This document shows, one piece after another, positions 33,901-44,984 of a stretch of DNA of 64,000 nt (the stretch's first letter is position 1; each line of letters opens with the position of its first letter). The notes under the pieces were generated by a model that worked only from the letters and a program-made list of their open reading frames with translations, did no database searches and had not been told where the DNA came from. The DNA comes from Ciona savignyi (lineage: Eukaryota; Chordata; Ascidiacea; Phlebobranchia; Cionidae), in the NCBI GenBank assembly GCA_000149265.1, contig CH003389.1, forward strand, positions 169,548 through 233,547. Reading direction: 5' to 3'. The translations under genes were made by a program, and so were the position numbers.

Positions 33901-36900
33901 TTATGTTGATAATTTCATTAAGTTGATCTCTTGTTTTGATAATTGTATAAGTTGTTCAATTTAATTTTTAAATGTTTATCCTGAATTTATTTCCAATATT
34001 TGATGTAAAATGTTCAACATTTGCCACAAATAGGATGAATGCAATTTTGACTAAAAACGCATTTCTGCCATAATCATATTGAAAAAAAACGACAATGTTG
34101 TTTTTCTTAATTTAAAGCAATCGTAACTGGTGCCATACCTACCCATGCCTATTATAATTCAAATGTATTTGACTCCTCAGAATGAGTTATTCACACTGGT
34201 GACGGATCAAGGATTCCTCACGAAGAGTGGAATAGTGTGGGAGACACTGAGTAGTGTGCAGGGAGATACAAACTTCACCGATGCTGATTTCCACTCCTCT
34301 CAAACCCAGTCACAGGAGCAGTCGCCGGAACAACAACTTGACAGTGTGAGTTGGGTTGTTGGCTTTGTGAAAATAGGATGTAGGAGGAGTAAGATATAGA
34401 ATATTTATGTTTATCCCTGTGAGTGGGAAAACAATAAGGGTTAACACATGGCAATCGTCAGATATCCTTGCGTTCAGACAATGTCCGTTAAGTGCCTTGC
34501 CTAAGGAAAAAAACTGACTAGTTAGCGACCAGTTTCGAACCTGCAACCTTTCGGTTAAGGCGCCGCACTAAACCACCATATTGGGATAGGACATCTGTAG
34601 TGTTTTAAATAAAAATTAGCATGGAGCAGTGCTATGCGGACAGTCCACAACAAAAATGTCTTTAAATTTCGTGTTCCCAAATACACTTATATGAATAACC
34701 AAAAACAACCGGGTAAGAGCAAATTGCTCAATAAAAATCAAAATGTTAAAATAAATAATAAACCTTAGATTTGTGTAATTTTCATCAACACTGTTTAAAA
34801 TTTTAACAGTTAACTCTGATTATCTTTTATGGTAAGGTGACACACAAATGTTTACATTAATTGTAATTGAGCACAAGTCAAATTAAACTATTGTGTCACA
34901 ATTTCTCCGAAATCTCAGAGACTTAAAAAAATAAACTAATCGATAGAATAATAGTTCAATACACAGAACCTTTAATTTAATTGTTGATTAAATCTGGTTG
35001 AATGTAACTTAAACATTAGACACAAAATCAGCTAAATTTACATGGGTTTGAAAACTTAGCAAAAGTGAGGTAATTTAAAGCGATATGCGAGAATCAAAAG
35101 AATGACATAGTAATGGAACAGTACTACTTTATTACATAACAAATCTATGGAATATATATAGCTATATTACTGGTCTGGTTCCTATTTATACACGCTTATT
35201 ATAGCACTACACAAATCAGGAAATGGTCAAGGGAGTTGCTTAAGTTAAAATTAAAAACAATCGATTTCTTTGAAAATTATAAACAAACGTGTGCAATAAT
35301 ACCACTGTATGTCATTAAACGTCACTGTATAGAACGTAATTGCTGGTTGGCTTAGTGGGTAATATCATTAGTGGTCTACTGCCACCCAAAAGGTTTTGGA
35401 ATCAAAACCAGCCCATAGCAGAACGGAAGTTATGTCCTTGAGCAAGGCATTTGGTTGGAAAAGATATTGTGCGAAGCCATTTATTTAATGACTTTTACTT
35501 AAACTGATGAAATTGATAATATACAACATATTGCAATTGCTCCAATAACCTGTGGGTGTGACGTGTGAGTAATCTGATGACTGCCCGTGTAATAAAACCC
35601 CTTGTGTTTTACACTCCAATTAATGAAATTTGGGTATGTACAATTTTACTATAAACCACAGCCAACAGATTATGTCTGGTAAATAATTAACACTTTTTCA
35701 TTAGGCAACAGTTTAATTACATAGGATATAATATACAGCCCTTCTCTCTTATTAAGATTTTCTAGTTTAGGGTGAACATGATAATCTGATTTTTAAATGT
35801 GAATATTCTTCGCAGGATTTCCAAATTGCAATGTCGCTTCAAAATGAAGAAGATAAAATCTCTCCCTGCCAGAATGATCCATCAACTGCCAACACAAGCC
35901 ATCTTAGTAATGAGGATAAGGAGTAAGCAAATATATTTATTCCATTTTAGTAGCAGCAACCATGTTGGCCAGGGTATTAAGTTACAGGTGGCGCATTCAA
36001 GCCATGGAGAAAAAGGAGGGGTGCCTGGTTTAATTTTCACTCCCACACTAGGGGCTTGAATATCCCGAAATTACTAAAATTGGTTGAATATCCCAAAATT
36101 AAATTCAAAAGATTTTGAAGGAGGCATTTTGTGGGTGTTAAAGGAATGGACAACACTAAAAGGAGGGAAGGAAGGAGGGAAACTGCTCACTAAACTTAAG
36201 GAAACTAACCTAAACCATGCCCTAAACACTAATCTCGACCCAAGAACTAACCCTAACTCCAACCCCATGTTTAAAACTCTAACGTCATAATCTTCATTTT
36301 AATGTGCAGTTTCCCTCCTTCACGCTTTCCCTCCTTTTAGTTTTTCCCTTCACTAGGAGTATTCCCATGTCTGTGATCCAAATGAACAATAGTTTCAGAG
36401 TTACAGAAAGTTCAGAGTTACAGAAATTTAGTGTCTAGTCATAGTGTGTCATTGTGTCTAGTCATCTTTATAGATCTTGCTGTTTTCTGATTTTTACAAT
36501 GTACATTGCAGAATTATTTAATTTCCTTGGTAGGTTAGTAATAACCTTTTGATCAGAGTTAGATTACCAGAGAAATAACTGCATTTTATGTGATAAACAC
36601 TAGTTTTTATTCATTACATTTACCCACAAATATTATATTCTTTTAACAAATGAACTACCACTATGCTAACCCAGTCAGAATTGTTTAAATACCACATGCC
36701 TACATAGGGGTTACACAGTTTCACAAGTGTTAATGTAACTTAAGTTTTTTTATCATCTAGTTAATATCAGAGTATTAGAATTTTTCATATTAATCCAGTC
36801 CACACAGTCTGGCACACACCTTCAACTAAACTCTGCATTAATAAAATTTCAGCCGCCAGATGGCGACCAAGTTGCAGCAAGAATTGGACAAAGAAGCGTT

Positions 36901-36988
36901 GCGTCATTCCAGCTCTCGGGCACCATCTCGCGGACAACAACCGCAGACCGTAGAGGACACAGACGAGAAAAAATGTATTATTTTATAA
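27965..36988 (+). CDS. MINDY1/2: MINDY (FAM63) K48-selective deubiquitinase
   Basis: Cysteine protease that trims long K48-linked ubiquitin chains (known for human MINDY1/2). Exons: 27965-28126, 28689-28746, 28816-29039, 31116-31218, 33319-33461, 34181-34345, 35816-35922, 36853-36988; phases agree and give 365 residues. The catalytic Cys is residue 40 in NVNGPCPLLAIFNVLLLSRR, and the catalytic His is at about 222 in LFRNNHFLTLYK. Strongly conserved blocks include LNFEQNMSDAMSVFPKL, FDVLRIPLYHGWL, YNQLVEKII, LVTDQGFL and ADFH. DFQIAMSLQNEE resembles the ubiquitin-interacting helix of the family. The protein ends KKCIIL, a CaaX-like prenylation box. Human MINDY1 is longer mainly at the N-terminus. 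Confidence 0.95.
28178..28380 (+). repeat. SINE-B copy with internal deletion
   Basis: In MINDY intron 1. The head (ttctagtggttaagtgcgtc) runs directly into tctactaaattaaaggag, so the middle (CTAGCTAGTCGG to GGATTAATGG) has been lost. The tail to gggataaacatg is intact. Confidence 0.8.
29553..30142. mobile_element. Possible DNA transposon with internal palindrome
   Basis: Starts ctagagctcggcgtaattac and ends tttgcacagccctag, so the outermost bases (CTAG...GC / GC...CTAG) are roughly inverted. The start recurs at 4310-4330 (ctagagctgggcgtaattac). Inside, 30063-30122 is a near-perfect hairpin. No clear target duplication was seen. Confidence 0.4.
30063..30122. repeat. Long perfect hairpin (24-bp arms)
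   Basis: aaaaaatcataccggttaac plus cgat on the left is exactly inverted on the right across a 10-bp loop (ccaaaaataa). Confidence 0.9.
31815..32280. mobile_element. Second copy of the CAGGGCCGG hAT element, 8-bp TSD
   Basis: Same ends as 13894-14455 and the same orientation, flanked by ACTAATTT at 31807-31814 and 32281-32288. It lacks the transposase remnant of the first copy (internal deletion around 32080-32150) and carries a 37-bp insertion at 31995-32031. Confidence 0.92.
31995..32031. mobile_element. 37-bp inverted-repeat insertion with 9-bp direct repeats
   Basis: Absent from the sister hAT copy. Flanked by tcgtgacta at 31986-31994 and 32032-32040. The insert and its edges form a 14-bp inverted repeat with one mismatch (tagtgtcccttaat / attaaggaacacta). 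Confidence 0.75.
32488..32739. mobile_element. Fold-back element, copy 1
   Basis: Long inverted arms built from short repeats of acaactgaacccctt on the left and aaggggttcagttgt on the right. The ends read GGTGACCAGTCAACTG and CAGTTGTCATGGAACC, and it is flanked by gtaaaaaa on both sides (32480-32487, 32740-32747). In MINDY intron 4. Confidence 0.9.
32852..33172. mobile_element. Probable MITE with GTAGGGxTGCGAA ends
   Basis: Left end gtaggggtgcgaaaattaat, right end gctaattcgcagccctac, which are inverted repeats with mismatches. It contains several ggttaaccg palindromes related to the hairpin at 30063. The flanks (tcttaaag / ctttaaag) resemble a decayed 8-bp duplication. Confidence 0.6.
34400..34580 (-). 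repeat. Partial SINE-B copy
   Basis: Immediately after the MINDY exon ending at 34345. Carries atgtttatccctgtgagtgg, gttaacacatggcaatcgtc, then jumps to cagacaatgtccgttaagtg, so the middle is deleted. Confidence 0.8.
35345..35640 (+). repeat. Diverged SINE-B copy
   Basis: Contains ggcttagtgggtaatatc, tatgtccttgagcaaggcat and gtaatctgatgactgcccgt. Similar in divergence to the copy at 7393. Confidence 0.55.
36146..36354. mobile_element. MITE family C, copy 1 (GGACAACACTAAAAGGAGGG)
   Basis: Left end ggacaacactaaaaggaggg, right end ccctccttttagtttttccc, imperfect inverted repeats of about 25 bp. Its centre holds telomere-like aaccctaactccaacccc. A second copy is at 52588-52797. Confidence 0.7.
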
Positions 36989-37205
36989 CGCCTTTAGCTA
37001 CTGTGTGCTAAAATAGTACTCTTGCACACTTTAACCTTTGACCTCGTGTAATACTCTGTGACGTAACATATGCAAGCCATTACGTCACTAATCTTCGTAC
37101 TAACGGAGGCCACCAGAATATTATTGATTTATTTTACTGTGGATTTTTTTATCTATTTAGCATGCTCGCATGCCACCGTATGCATCAAACTACGTAATAC
37201 TCGTT

Positions 37206-37211
37206 AATAAA
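37206..37211 (+). terminator. Polyadenylation hexamer AATAAA of MINDY
   Basis: Located 218 bp after the MINDY stop codon, the first canonical hexamer downstream. Confidence 0.6.
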
Positions 37212-37306
37212 ATCTATGTTATCCTTCCTGGTTTATCATCATCATAAACAACACGTTTTGACCGATAGATAACTGACACGTTGGACTCGCCACTAAGAGT
37301 CCGGCA

Positions 37307-37590
37307 GGTTAGTCTGGTGGTTAAGTGCGTCGCCTTTTATTCGAAAGGTTTAAGGTACTTAACTGGTCGCTAGCTAGTGGATTGTGTCCTTGGGCAAGGC
37401 ACTTTACGGACATTGCCTGACCCAAAGAATTTATGGGTTCTACCAAATTAAAGGAACGTGTGAATCATACACAACACACTGCAATAGCTCCGGTAACCCG
37501 ACGGTGGGCACGAGGTGATCTGACGATTGCCCGTGTGTACCCCCCTTGGTTTTCCCTTTCACAGGGATAAACATGAATATCCTATCCCTT
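37307..37590 (+). repeat. SINE-B full-length copy with long flanking repeats
   Basis: Near-complete from ggttagtctggtggttaagt to acatgaatatccta. The flanks are unusual: about 60 bp on the left (cctggtttatcatc ... gttggactc, 37229-37289) recur at about 85% identity on the right (37597-37660). Confidence 0.85.
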
Positions 37591-37784
37591 ATCTGTCCTG
37601 GTTTATCATCGTCTCCAATAGCACGTTTTGATCGATAGATCACGACATGTTGAACTCTTAGGAGGCATCAATAGTGCTACCCACAGCCGTGTCGTGCATT
37701 TCAGTACTTTATGAAGTAGATTACGGATTGTTTTATAAAACCCAATTTGAGCGCCGCCACGCTCTATTTTTCAACCCATAACTT

Positions 37785-37893
37785 TTTTTACCGAGCTAAG
37801 TTTCGAACCCATGATGTGGGCGTCACGTGGAGCGTTTTTTTATAGTAGTCGGTATATGTATCGTCGCGCTAACCATTCGGCCACACGACCGTA
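37785..37893 (-). repeat. SINE-A copy
   Basis: Contains aagtttcgaacccatgatgt and taaccattcggccacacgac. It lies in the MINDY-IAP gap, whose remaining bases (37900-38300) show nothing recognisable. Confidence 0.85.
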
Positions 37894-38328
37894 CAGAATT
37901 CAACTCCGTAACTGGAAGATCGATACTATTTTTTTTTACCTGACTACGTTTTTAACTCCTGTTTGACTTGTTAATCTTTTGGCAAACGAGCGGTAAATGT
38001 GTCATTCGAGGGCAGGTTGCGTCAGCCCAAATGGTCGTCAGTATATATACCTCGCACTTACTTTTATTCAATCCATCGGTTTCAAATCACTTTCGACTAG
38101 CGGATGCTTCCAGCCCGACGAAGATGCATTAAGGCGTAATTATAGGAAATTTTTATTTTATTCCGTGCTCACGTCCACGGTCCACCGTTGGGTTACCGAA
38201 ACAAATCCAGTGTACAATCCAGTAGAGTGCTATTCAATCTGGAATGCTTTATGAAGCAAATTCCGAAACCTATGTTTTACCACACGTAAAATAGAAAAAT
38301 AACAATCAATTTATTTGACAAGATTTCT

Positions 38329-38334
38329 TTTATT
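38329..38334 (-). terminator. Polyadenylation hexamer of the IAP gene
   Basis: AATAAA on the - strand about 710 bp downstream of the stop at 39045, with a second at 38310-38315. The 3' UTR between is AT-rich and has no coding potential. Confidence 0.5.
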
Positions 38335-39044
38335 ACAAAATGAATATTAAAATATATAAAGCGTAATAAATTGCATAAAATTGGTCTAGAAAGGTCAAGA
38401 GAAAAGATGAAGAAATAAATAGAAAATGTATCAAAAAATATATAAAGTAGAAGATGTATAAAAAGGCATTTTTACAACTAAGGCACAGATTTTGCATACA
38501 AGGAAAATATAAACTTTTTCAGATGTTCTCGATATAGTGACTGTTTTAAAGTTTAAAAAGTAAAAATTAACGACAGCACTGGGCATTTAATAGCTAGTAT
38601 AAATTAAATAGTTAAATATTGGTAAATTGTAGCATGTCTGTGCAACATACGAAGAGGTACACTGTAAGTGCATAAAAATTGCATCAGAAAAAATCGGAAT
38701 GGAATGTATATAAAATGTCGTTACATATCAGCGCAGATGTGATTTATACAATATTTTGAAGGTAATTTGGTGTAAAGTGCTATAGTATAAAATGAAGACA
38801 TAGGCAGAAAAGTATTTTTGGCATGTACATATGAAAAATATGGCACTTTTAAAAAAGTAGTTGGGTGTTTGTATGTTAGGTAATGTGTAGTCAGATTTTT
38901 AACTGATTGCGATACAAAAATATTTCAATTCCTATAGGGAAGGGGAATTGCACTGAACCTGTTAAGTTAATTTATAATTGAAACCAGGATTGCTTCTCCA
39001 TACGCATACGAGTCGGCGGTCACCTTTCGGTCACCGAACCGATC

Positions 39045-42000
39045 TCACGCTATGAAAGTCCGTATCAATTCTCGAACTTTCGATTTGCAAAGCGGACATT
39101 TCTTGACGTCCCCACTACTACACTTGGTGCATAACACCAAATGTCCGCACGGCAACACAACGACACTTGCTTGCTCTTCGCGACACGATCTACACATTCT
39201 CGACTCTTCCAACCGCTTTAACTCGCTGCTGCTGGATTCCGGAGCATTTGTTGCTGCAGGAGTCGTTTCCATTGGGATGTTTTCTTCATCCACATCTTCG
39301 GGTGTTGATTCTAAGTTGAGGACAGCGTTCACAAGAGCTTCAACTGTCGTGAACATTGGGTTGTTCGCCTCTAGGGTTCTGTATTAGAAAAAGGTTTAAA
39401 TCATATAGTAAAGAGAAAGGTAGATTTTAGTTTATAAATAAAAATACGCCATTCAAAGCTAATGTATATACGCTAAGAAAATGGAAAGTATATTTTTATT
39501 AAAAGATACTTTCGCAAAATAATCATTCAGCTACTTTTTTATGAAAAACGGTATTCTACTGGTATATTTATTTCCGTCATAGAAAAAAAACGAACAGAAT
39601 TCAAAAAAGTTATACGCAAATGCAAAAGCTCGGAACAATGATTAAATTTTGCTGCTTAAAAACCTTTTAATCGCGAGTCGTATTTGTCGCTCTTCAAATC
39701 CCATAACGATCGCTTCAGATACAAGGGGTGATGACGTCATTAATGAATCAACCTTTTCCATCAGCTGCCTCATCTCCTCTCTTGGGTCAATAATTTGAGG
39801 CGATCCGTTTATCGGTGGCGGGACGTTCCTGTCAGAACATAGTATGTTACTCCTATGGGCTAGTCTGGTGGTTAAGTGCGTCGCTTTTCAGCCGAAGGGT
39901 TGCAGGACAGAAACTGGTCGCTAGCTAGTCGGTTGTGTCCTTGGGAAAGGAACCTACCTGACATTGCCTGAACCCAGCGGATTAATGGGTTCTACCAAAT
40001 TAAAGGAACGTGTCTATTATACACAACACACTGAAATTGCTCCGGTAACCCGACGGTGGGCGCGAGGTGATCTGACGATTGCTCGTGTGTTAAACCCCTT
40101 GGTTTTTTTCATTCACGAGGAAGTCAGTACAATTTTTTTACTTTTTTAGCAATTTTAGGGCTTGTAATTAAATCTTACGATTGTCCGGTTGTCGATGTGT
40201 CGCGTTGAGGGCGGTTTCGATTCGGTATTGCTGGTCTTCTAAGGTTCGGGAATTGCGCAACAATGTTGTGAACATAATCTGGACCTTTTTGCTGGAGCAC
40301 GAATTCACAACTACAAACAAAATATTGAAATAAAACGGTAAAAAAGATGACATAAATGTTGTATTCGGAGTTCCTCTAGTACCAACTGCCCCAAACAGGC
40401 AAACAAACACGAGGTATAAAGCAATTAGATGGAGCGGGGTATGTAGGAATGTCGAGGGCGTGGGGAAGTAATCATTATAAATCATCGGCGGTAATGCAAT
40501 AAACTAGGGAATGCTTTAGAATAGAGGCGACCAAATACACAATACAACAATAGCAATTGTAAATAATAAAACAAAAGCAGGACAATTTAGAAGAAATCAA
40601 CTCTCACAAAATCTCTCAAAACTTACTGTGGAAACCATTTTGCGTGTTCGAACCAAGGGTCGTCGTCTCGTTCCCAATTTTGAAGCCCTCCATTGCAATA
40701 CCAACATTTCACACGGTCCCTATCGCCTAGGAAATGATGGATTATATTAGTCGTAATAAATCTAAGTCGAATAGTGTTAGAAAAAATAATATTTGATCGC
40801 GGGCCAAAAAAAATATAGTTGTTAAATTTGGAAATAATATTAGTGATCCTGGTAATTGTAAGCGAAAGTACAAAAAGAGTATTGGCGCTATGGTATGGTA
40901 CTACCTATGTAAAATAATCCCGCGTTGGCAATCTGTCGAGGGGTTGCAAGCACTCGTTGTGACACCCAATTTGCCATGTTGTCAGTAAAAGTTTGCAACC
41001 TCGAGCTTTCGTTTCTCATATGTGGGTTGAATGGTTCGTTGCATGGGAATAATGAGGTGTTCGAGATTCCTGTTTCTCTGGTTTCTGGTGGTGTTTCCAT
41101 CACTTCCGGTGGTGGTTGTTGGACAGTTGCTGTTTGTGGTAATACTGGTTGATGTATGGTGGCTGTCTGGTGCACTGATAGATTGTTCGGCAACACAACC
41201 ATCCCAGTATCACGATTGACAGTGGAGTTGTTCAACACTTCTCCCGCCGATAGAATTGCTTCTCGTGTCCGATGTGTTCTGGTTGGTCGAGAACTCCGTG
41301 AGTTTGACCCTGTACCACAGAAACCATAAAGTTCATGTCAGTAACTATTAATTATCAAGAAACTAAACTCGGTCTGATTTTTTCTGGATATAAGATTGTA
41401 TAGAACAGTGGTTCTTAAACTGGGGGGGGCGCGTGAAAGCCTCTCAAGGGGGGGCGCGAGCATGACAGTGACATATTGATGAAAAACAGCTCTAAATTAC
41501 AGTCAAACCTCGTATTTTTCGTTAACACTAATCCAATAGATTAAAGCTTTGAATTAAACGACTAGTTTCTTTTCGTAAATTTGATTTTTGAGTAGGTGAG
41601 GCGTGAGCATGAATCACAAATCTTAAGGGGGCGCGACTGAAAAAATTTAAGAACCACTGGTATAGAACGATATAGAATTTTTCCGTTTTTGTACAGAATT
41701 GATGTATGTTTCCGCTGCAGTAACCACTAGGCCACACCTTTCTACTTACGTAGTGGTATATTTGTGGTGTCAGTTCCATTGGCAAATTCGCAATCACTTC
41801 GATGCCAGCTAGGTAGAGACATGTCTTCGGTGCCCGTGAATGCTTCAACACATTGCCCACATCTGAATGGAAGCGAAATTACAATAAATATAACTTAGTA
41901 CCAGCGATTAAAGGGCTCCACACACATATAGCGTTTCGCGTCAAAACCTCGCGTCTGCCGTAAAACTCCTTGCGTCGGGTCATGCACACACTCGCGCCAG

Positions 42001-43143
42001 ACAAACGCAAGTCGAGAGAAGTGGCTCAATAGCGTCAAACTTCAAAGTTAGATTGTAAGTGACGTCAAAAATCAGGTAGACTTTATAAAGATATGAACTC
42101 CAATCTTTCTAGGTTGCAGATCCAAGCATAAATTTTAAATTGTAAAAAAATCTAAGACTTTCTATGCCAGGATTTTGAGTGAAGGCCCTTTAGGTAAGCT
42201 TACATAAAAAAAAACTGACCTAGGTCAGTTTGCATTGGAGAGACAGGGAGAATAATTGGTTGAACGCCATCTAAACAATGTCAACTATAGGAAATCTTAT
42301 AACAAAGAATATAGTTTAAGTATAAAGTTAAATATAGTATAACAAAGAATATACTTACAACGAAGAATATAGTTTAAGTATAAAGTTAAAATAGTTTAAA
42401 CACAGCAAACTTACACAAAACATTTCACTCTATCTTTGAATCCGGTATAGAGAAAACCCAATGTCGCAAGCAACAACACGTCAACCGGTACGTGTTGCGG
42501 AAATGACTGGTACGTTGTTATTCTATAAACTTCCCGTTCCTTTTCTCCTAGATATCATCAGAAAAAAATAGTTATGTAGTTTAGTTTAGTTTATTTTTTG
42601 TTTTCACGCTGAAAACACGAAGTAGGACTATTGATAAAAATTTGGAAAACGGGAAAAAACGATAAAACGACAGTCGTTAGAACACGTCTAAAATCAAATA
42701 AATTAATAAATTTAGGTATAATTAGACGTGGCCGCTAAACACAACATAAGGTTACAGGCAAAACTGGATGACACGGTAATTTGGTTACAATGCACGTTCG
42801 TGTTTCGCTCTCGGGTATTCCCCAACGAAATGGACCGACGTAATTCATAAAACTACCATGCAGACTACCATTAGTTTCACTTTATGGTTTGGAACTACTG
42901 AAACGTGACCAAAACTTTACAAATAAGTAACCGAAATGTTTGTAATGAGTAACCGAAAAAACACAACTGAAATGTTTTAACTACTGTAGTACAGTTTTAC
43001 TGTACTGAAATGTCCACTATGTCTAAACTTTGACTTTTCAAAGCAAGTATTCTCTCACCTGGTGTAATGTAAACACATCTTTGACCTGGCGGGTCTCGTC
43101 CATGGTTTATCCGAACCCCATCCGTCTCAATATCAAAAGACAT
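39045..43143 (-). CDS. Inhibitor-of-apoptosis protein: BIR-BIR-UBA-RING (XIAP/cIAP-like)
   Basis: RING E3 ubiquitin ligase that, in characterised family members, binds caspases and Smac-like IBM peptides. Exons on - strand: 43143-43059, 42547-42415, 41862-41750, 41309-40905, 40726-40627, 40310-40179, 39828-39664, 39378-39045; phases agree, 488 residues. First BIR (about 40-105): [19 protein letters not shown] then WHRSDCEF, with irregular Zn-ligand spacing. Second BIR (about 213-290): [41 protein letters not shown], with canonical CCHC spacing and the groove Trp. A Gln/Pro-rich linker separates them. [27 protein letters not shown] (about 440-488): [16 protein letters not shown], ending RTFIA like the dimerisation tail of XIAP/cIAP. 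No CARD, so the architecture is closer to XIAP than cIAP. Confidence 0.94.
39858..40125 (+). repeat. SINE-B copy in IAP intron
   Basis: Between the UBA exon and the exon at 40179. Starts gggctagtctggtggttaag, and ends around catt cacgagg, so the last 15-20 bp of the family tail are missing. Confidence 0.85.
41406..41659. mobile_element. hAT MITE with CAGTGGTTCTTAAACT ends, 8-bp TSD
   Basis: Left end CAGTGGTTCTTAAACT, right end TTTAAGAACCACTG, flanked by GTATAGAA on both sides (41398-41405, 41660-41667). It contains G-rich gggggggcgcg runs and lies in the IAP intron between exons 3 and 4. The terminus is the common CAGTGGTTCT form of animal hAT elements. Confidence 0.93.
42115..42280. repeat. 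Dispersed repeat D, copy 1
   Basis: About 150 bp starting aggttgcagatccaagcata and ending agaataattggttgaacgcc. A second copy is at 46440-46575 and the tail alone recurs near 59863-59890. Just after it, 42300-42400 contains a local duplication of gaatatagtttaagtataaa. Confidence 0.8.
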
Positions 43144-43377
43144 AAAATAACAACACTTAACAGTCGAATATAATTGACGAAAACGCTGAATATCTGAATA
43201 GCAATAATATACTTATTTAAATCAATTTGTAAGTTTCTACAATATACAGCTTGATTCAAAATAACCACTTTAATATTTCCAGCTATCTTTAACAATAAAA
43301 GTACTTTATAAACCAGTCGTTACAATCACAAAATGAGACGACTCCAATTGTTTGAGCTTTATATAGCAAATGCATCG

Positions 43378-43440
43378 CAGGAGAAAGAGAAAGAGAGAGA
43401 AAGAAAGAGAAAGAGGGGAGAGAAAGAGTGAGTAGGGGAG
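43378..43440. repeat. Homopurine (GA-rich) tract
   Basis: About 60 bases of almost only A and G on the + strand (gagaaagagaaagagagaga and similar), some 240 bp upstream of the IAP start codon. Confidence 0.9.
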
Positions 43441-43698
43441 AAGGTTCTTTTTTCTCGATTGTTCGAGAGATCTCTCGTTCAACAATCAAATTTGTCGTAG
43501 CAACTTCGACATTTCTCCCTTTCCTTACGCAAGTGTTCGTCACGTGTCAGCAAATACCTTATTATTACGCATCATGTGTGAATTACAAATATTTGTAAAA
43601 ATAGAACTATATATGAGTTAAATAATACTAGTATTATGCCAGTTAAGATTTGGTGCTCGGTAACACGGCAAGGAATAATACATATACCACATATTACT

Positions 43699-43820
43699 CG
43701 TAGTACTTTTTTAGAATACGTAGTTCTTTTTTAGGATACGTAGTACTTTTTTAGGATACGTAGTTCTTTTTTAGGATACGTAGTTCTTTTTTAGGATACG
43801 TAGTACTTTTTTAGGAACTA
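43699..43820. repeat. 20-bp minisatellite, about 6 copies
   Basis: Units of tacgtagtacttttttagga alternating with tacgtagttcttttttagga. The core tacgta is itself palindromic. Confidence 0.95.
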
Positions 43821-44535
43821 TATAGTTCTTTTAAAACTTAAAACTTTACGTACGGTGTTTACGCAAACCTTAGAGCAAGTTCTCTTTTTAATTCCAAAGT
43901 TAATGGACTTTGGAATTATAGAGTTCAAGCGGGCTGAAAAAACGTTGGATTAGAACAAGCTATTTGGTGGCGATCTTTGTTTTTAACTGGGTAAAATAAG
44001 GCAGTCTCGCTTAATAAAACTTCGCCTTTGCCCCCGTTCTTGAATTAAAATCCACGATATTATTTTCCTGATATTTGTAGCTCATACACAGAAATCCCTC
44101 ACTACAGTCTCATCGAATAAACCCAATCACCACGGGTTATATATGTCTCAGCAACGTTACGACAACGTCGGCCCTTTAACACCCATCCATTTTTACTTGC
44201 GCAAATATGTTGAAAACACCAGAAGGGGTTGCGAAAAACGTCAACCAACTTGCATCACGTGACCCAATTCTTCTAAATTTAGTGCATTGTAACTCATTGG
44301 GGTTTGTTAGGTGTATTTAAAACATGACTCATCGATATTCACATGACAATTTTTTTTGTTTTTTTATGTAACTAAACAATCATTTCTTTTCTCCTCTTTT
44401 ATATAATGTTATTTCACGGTTATCGCCAGTGTATAGCACAAACGCAAAAGCCGTGGCGGTTTAATTGTAAACTATATATGGTGATACCTACGCTACATAA
44501 ATCAGCAATTTTTTAATGACTTAGTGGTATTTGTA

Positions 44536-44607
44536 CAAGTTGTAATCAACTTTTATACGCTGACTCATAATACAAGTTGTAATTAACTTTTATTCGCTGA
44601 CTCATGG
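44536..44607. repeat. Tandem duplication, 37-bp unit
   Basis: tacaagttgtaatcaacttt and the following atacgctgactcat occur twice in a row with two differences. Each unit contains an inner inverted repeat (aagttgtaatcaactt). Confidence 0.85.
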
Positions 44608-44984
44608 TGACAGATCAATTTAAATAAATCAGATTTTACCTAAACTTTTATTTTGTACTTTGTTAAATTGAACAACGTTACCTTTATAATAAAACCGTTA
44701 GAAATACGTAAATATAATAAAACAAATAAAGTGTCAAATAAGTTTAAAAAAATAACTCGGGATTTTTAGCTCCAACGATATAAAAAATACAATCAAAGTG
44801 ACTTTAATCCTACTTGATTAATACCAATCTAACTCGATATCAAAGTTCGGCTAATAATTAGAATGGCATTTTTAAATAGCATGAGCGGATCGCTTGGCGT
44901 TTACTTTCGTCAATATTTTACAAAGCTGTTACTACAATAATGTCAACCGCAATTAAATATTAGCCGTACCATATATAGTTAAGG

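Noticed and set aside
43699-43820. CRISPR-like array of 20-bp repeats
   Set aside because: Units are contiguous with no unique spacers, in a eukaryotic intergenic region; it is a minisatellite.
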